Source: Conexibacter sp. S30A1 (GTDB lineage: Bacteria > Actinomycetota > Thermoleophilia > Solirubrobacterales > Solirubrobacteraceae). Taken from it: a DNA stretch of 64,000 nt. Positions 62,408 through 64,000 of this stretch are shown here, piece by piece. The position numbers and the translations under genes were made by a program. Location: NCBI RefSeq assembly GCF_023330665.1, contig NZ_CP097127.1, forward strand, positions 2,728,001 to 2,792,000, read 5' to 3'. How positions within the stretch are numbered: the stretch's first letter is position 1; each line of letters begins with the position of its first letter. The notes beneath the pieces are model-generated. The model searched no databases. It saw only the letters and a program-made list of their open reading frames with translations, and was not told where the DNA came from.

Positions 62408-62809
62408 CTAGCTGGGTACTGCGATGAGTCGGAGTCCGGGGACCCGATTGAACTCGCGTGCGTTGCCGGTCGCTAGACCCAGTCCGTGAGCCAACGCGGT
62501 TGCGGCGATCCAAAGATCGTGCGCGCCGATTACTTCACCTCGTGCGGCGAGCTGCGCCCAGATCTCGGCGTGAACGCGCGCGACCTGCTCGGTGATCTCA
62601 AGCGCCCGCATACCGGCGAGGAGATGCTCGACGAAGGCGCTACGGCGCGCGCGCTGTGCGCCGTCGGCGCGGTGTACGGCGTGCAGCAGTTCGCTGACCG
62701 TGATCACGCTGATGGCACGGTCTTCGTCGCCGATTGCGGCATCAACCTTGGGGTTCGCGACGCCGCGCTCGAGATCGACCAGCAGCCCGGTGTCGATCAG
62801 GACGGCCAC
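62408..62809 (-). CDS. vapC: VapC-type PIN-domain toxin
   Basis: 133 residues. VLIDTGLLVDLERGVA (first Asp), SVITVSELLHAVHRAD (Glu), GEVIGAHDLWIAATALAHG (Asp of HDLWIAA) and NAREFNRVPGL (N/D last position). The PIN site is complete. Overlaps its antitoxin by 13 bp. Confidence 0.9.
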   Translation of the reverse strand: MAVLIDTGLLVDLERGVANPKVDAAIGDEDRAISVITVSELLHAVHRADGAQRARRSAFVEHLLAGMRALEITEQVARVHAEIWAQLAARGEVIGAHDLWIAATALAHGLGLATGNAREFNRVPGLRLIAVPS

Positions 62810-63045
62810 GGATCCTTGGGCGCCGCTACGGCTTCACGGATGGCTTTGACATCGTCGATGAACCCGGTGTCGGGCGCCGGCGCGGTGGCGATCGACTCGC
62901 GGAAGCGAGCTGCTGACATCAGCTTGCCCCTTGGTGGTGAGATCACGGCCACAGACGCGCCGCTGCGTGTGATTTCGATCTCTTCTCCGTCGGCGACTCT
63001 GTTGAGCACGTCGGAGAAGCTCCTTGAGGCGTCGGTGGCGGTCAT
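62797..63045 (-). CDS. Phd/YefM or VapB-type antitoxin
   Basis: 82 residues. TATDASRSFSDVLNRVADGE with EIEITRSGASVAVISPPRGK is the Phd/YefM N-terminal fold; the C-terminal helix (FIDDVKAIREAVAAPKDPW) binds the PIN toxin. Start ATG 63045 (GTG 63063 possible). Operator palindrome upstream at 63067-63082. Confidence 0.88.
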   Translation of the reverse strand: MTATDASRSFSDVLNRVADGEEIEITRSGASVAVISPPRGKLMSAARFRESIATAPAPDTGFIDDVKAIREAVAAPKDPWPS

Positions 63046-63066
63046 CTGGGTCACAAACCTCACGCT

Positions 63067-63082
63067 ATCAGATAAATCTGAT
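63067..63082. promoter_or_regulatory. Operator of the vapC (62408) module
   Basis: ATCAGAT AA ATCTGAT, a perfect 7-bp inverted repeat, 21 bp upstream of ATG 63045 and 3 bp upstream of the alternative GTG 63063. The A/T-rich block also contains a possible -10 element. Confidence 0.7.
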
Positions 63083-63247
63083 GGTGGTGAACTGTGGCTG
63101 CTGCTGCTGCTGCTCTCTGGGCGTAAGGACCTCGACCTCAGCGCCTAAGCAACGTGCAATGCGCGGCGTGCGCGGCCGGGGCGATGGAGGCCATCTTCGC
63201 TACCTCGCTGGAAGCCCTCAGTGGTGGTTGCCGTAGGCTGTGTTTTG

Positions 63248-63652
63248 ATGTCTCTCACGGTCGAGGATCGCAACCGGAGGATGCTCCGAGCGCGTGACGC
63301 GATGGACAGCGGCTTCGCGCAGGCGCTTGACGTGGCGGCCTTGGCTCGGGTCGCGCGTGTCTCGCCCGCGCACTTCAGCCGTCAGTTCCGCGCCACCTTC
63401 GGGGAGACGCCGCACAGATACCTGCAGCGACGGCGGGTGGAGCGGGCGATGGAGCTTTTGCGCGAGACCCGCCGCCCGGTGACCGAGATCTGCTTTGATG
63501 TCGGCTTCAGGAGCCTCGGGACGTTCAGCCGCACCTTCCGGGAAATCGTCGGTGAACCGCCGTCCGCCTACCGCGACCGATTTGCCGGTAACGGCGCGAG
63601 GCTGCGGGTCCCGGCATGCTGGGCGATGACCTGGCTTCGCCCCGTCGGCTGA
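63248..63652 (+). CDS. AraC-family transcriptional regulator, DNA-binding domain only
   Basis: 134 residues. ALDVAALARVARVSPAHFSR and RPVTEICFDVGFRSLGTFSR are the two AraC helix-turn-helix motifs; FRATFGETPHRYLQRRRVER joins them. No effector domain precedes, so it is a short MarA/SoxS-like form. ATG 63248. The glyoxalase-like gene follows by 52 bp and is the likely target. Confidence 0.88.
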   Translation: MSLTVEDRNRRMLRARDAMDSGFAQALDVAALARVARVSPAHFSRQFRATFGETPHRYLQRRRVERAMELLRETRRPVTEICFDVGFRSLGTFSRTFREIVGEPPSAYRDRFAGNGARLRVPACWAMTWLRPVG

Positions 63653-63704
63653 TTGAGCAGGTTCGGAGAAGCGTTTCCCGCCCGTGGCGGGTAGCGTGCG
63701 CGCC

Positions 63705-64000
63705 ATGCTCAAGCGAATCACCCACACGTTCATTCACGTCCTGGATCAGGACGAGGCGACCGAGTTTTACGTCGGGAAGCTGGGAATGGTTGTCAACACC
63801 GATGCCGACCTTGGCAACATGCGCTGGCTCACCGTCAGTCCGCCAGGGCAACCAGAGTTCCAGCTGGTTCTGATGCAGCCCGGGCCACCCGCTTATGACG
63901 ACGCCACCGCCGAGGAGATCCGCGCACTCGTCGCCAAGGGCGGAGGCGGCGGCGGTCTGATATTCGAGACCGACGACTGCCGGGGCACATACCAGAAGCT
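63705..64000 (+). CDS. Glyoxalase/VOC-family protein, cut by the window end
   Basis: 98 residues visible. ITHTFIHVLDQDEATEFYVG and KLGMVVNTDADLGNMRWLTV are the VOC start with the first metal-ligand position (His7 or His11). GGLIFETDDCRGTYQKL is the second half start. AraC regulator plus VOC protein in tandem is a common pair. The C-terminus lies beyond the window. Confidence 0.85.
   Translation, partial: MLKRITHTFIHVLDQDEATEFYVGKLGMVVNTDADLGNMRWLTVSPPGQPEFQLVLMQPGPPAYDDATAEEIRALVAKGGGGGGLIFETDDCRGTYQK

Noticed and set aside
63097-63113. CTG trinucleotide run
   Set aside because: Only about five repeats in an intergenic stretch; no flanking structure or gene effect, probably chance in GC-rich DNA.

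Overview
The window is high-GC actinobacterial DNA with frequent GTG starts and many ATGA/GTGA stop-start overlaps. The disordered conserved protein at 9906-10850, the standalone double Clp-N protein and the overall gene style fit Thermoleophilia (Solirubrobacterales-like). That placement is an inference; no rRNA is present.

Layout. (1) 1-9.5 kb is a decaying genomic island. It holds a Type III restriction-modification pair on the minus strand (mod intact; res cut in two by a 1.57-kb IS whose exact removal restores the frame), a divergent UvrD-like helicase fused to a Fe-S PD-(D/E)XK nuclease, an AlpA-like regulator with two palindromic operators, a frameshifted excisionase, an integrase lacking its catalytic half, and a tRNA-Arg(CCU) 3' fragment. 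(2) 9.7-18.8 kb is mostly core: two tRNA-Ala genes, a P-type proton ATPase, an O-methyltransferase, a D,D-carboxypeptidase and a Clp-N protein. (3) 18.7-24.9 kb is one minus-strand operon: dimethylglycine/sarcosine dehydrogenase-like flavoprotein, EtfB, EtfA and a membrane Fe-S oxidoreductase. A secreted beta-propeller and an ECF sigma/anti-sigma operon follow. (4) 27.7-35.8 kb has a secreted protein, L-serine dehydratase, an APC permease, a phosphoesterase, a nucleotidyltransferase, a divergent aldehyde dehydrogenase and a cupin. (5) 35.8-51.7 kb is accessory-rich: amidase, GntR regulators, GNATs, a 7Fe ferredoxin with a divergent SufR-like regulator, BetA-type choline dehydrogenase with FCD-GntR regulator, and many intact or broken toxin-antitoxin modules. 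(6) 51.7-59.7 kb is a nest of mobile elements. (7) 59.9-64 kb has three more toxin-antitoxin modules, a PyrE-glyoxalase fusion, and an AraC/glyoxalase pair.

How genes work together. Choline dehydrogenase, aldehyde dehydrogenase, dimethylglycine/sarcosine dehydrogenase with ETF and a Fe-S quinone reductase, serine dehydratase and a permease fit choline/betaine-to-pyruvate catabolism, although the betaine demethylase and serine hydroxymethyltransferase steps are not in the window. Three promoter regions of this set share the 11-mer CTNATATATCA, a candidate operator for the GntR regulator at 44780-45463.

Most striking structure. At 51688-59718 an IS1634-family element and an IS4-family element sit in tandem at CTAG. 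A group II intron is inserted at the right end of the IS4-family element, with EBS1 CAATAC complementary to the exon GTATTG. An IS701-family element, again at CTAG, splits the intron's reverse transcriptase. Each layer can be peeled off to base precision. The IS1634-family transposase takes its stop codon from the duplicated CTAG target.
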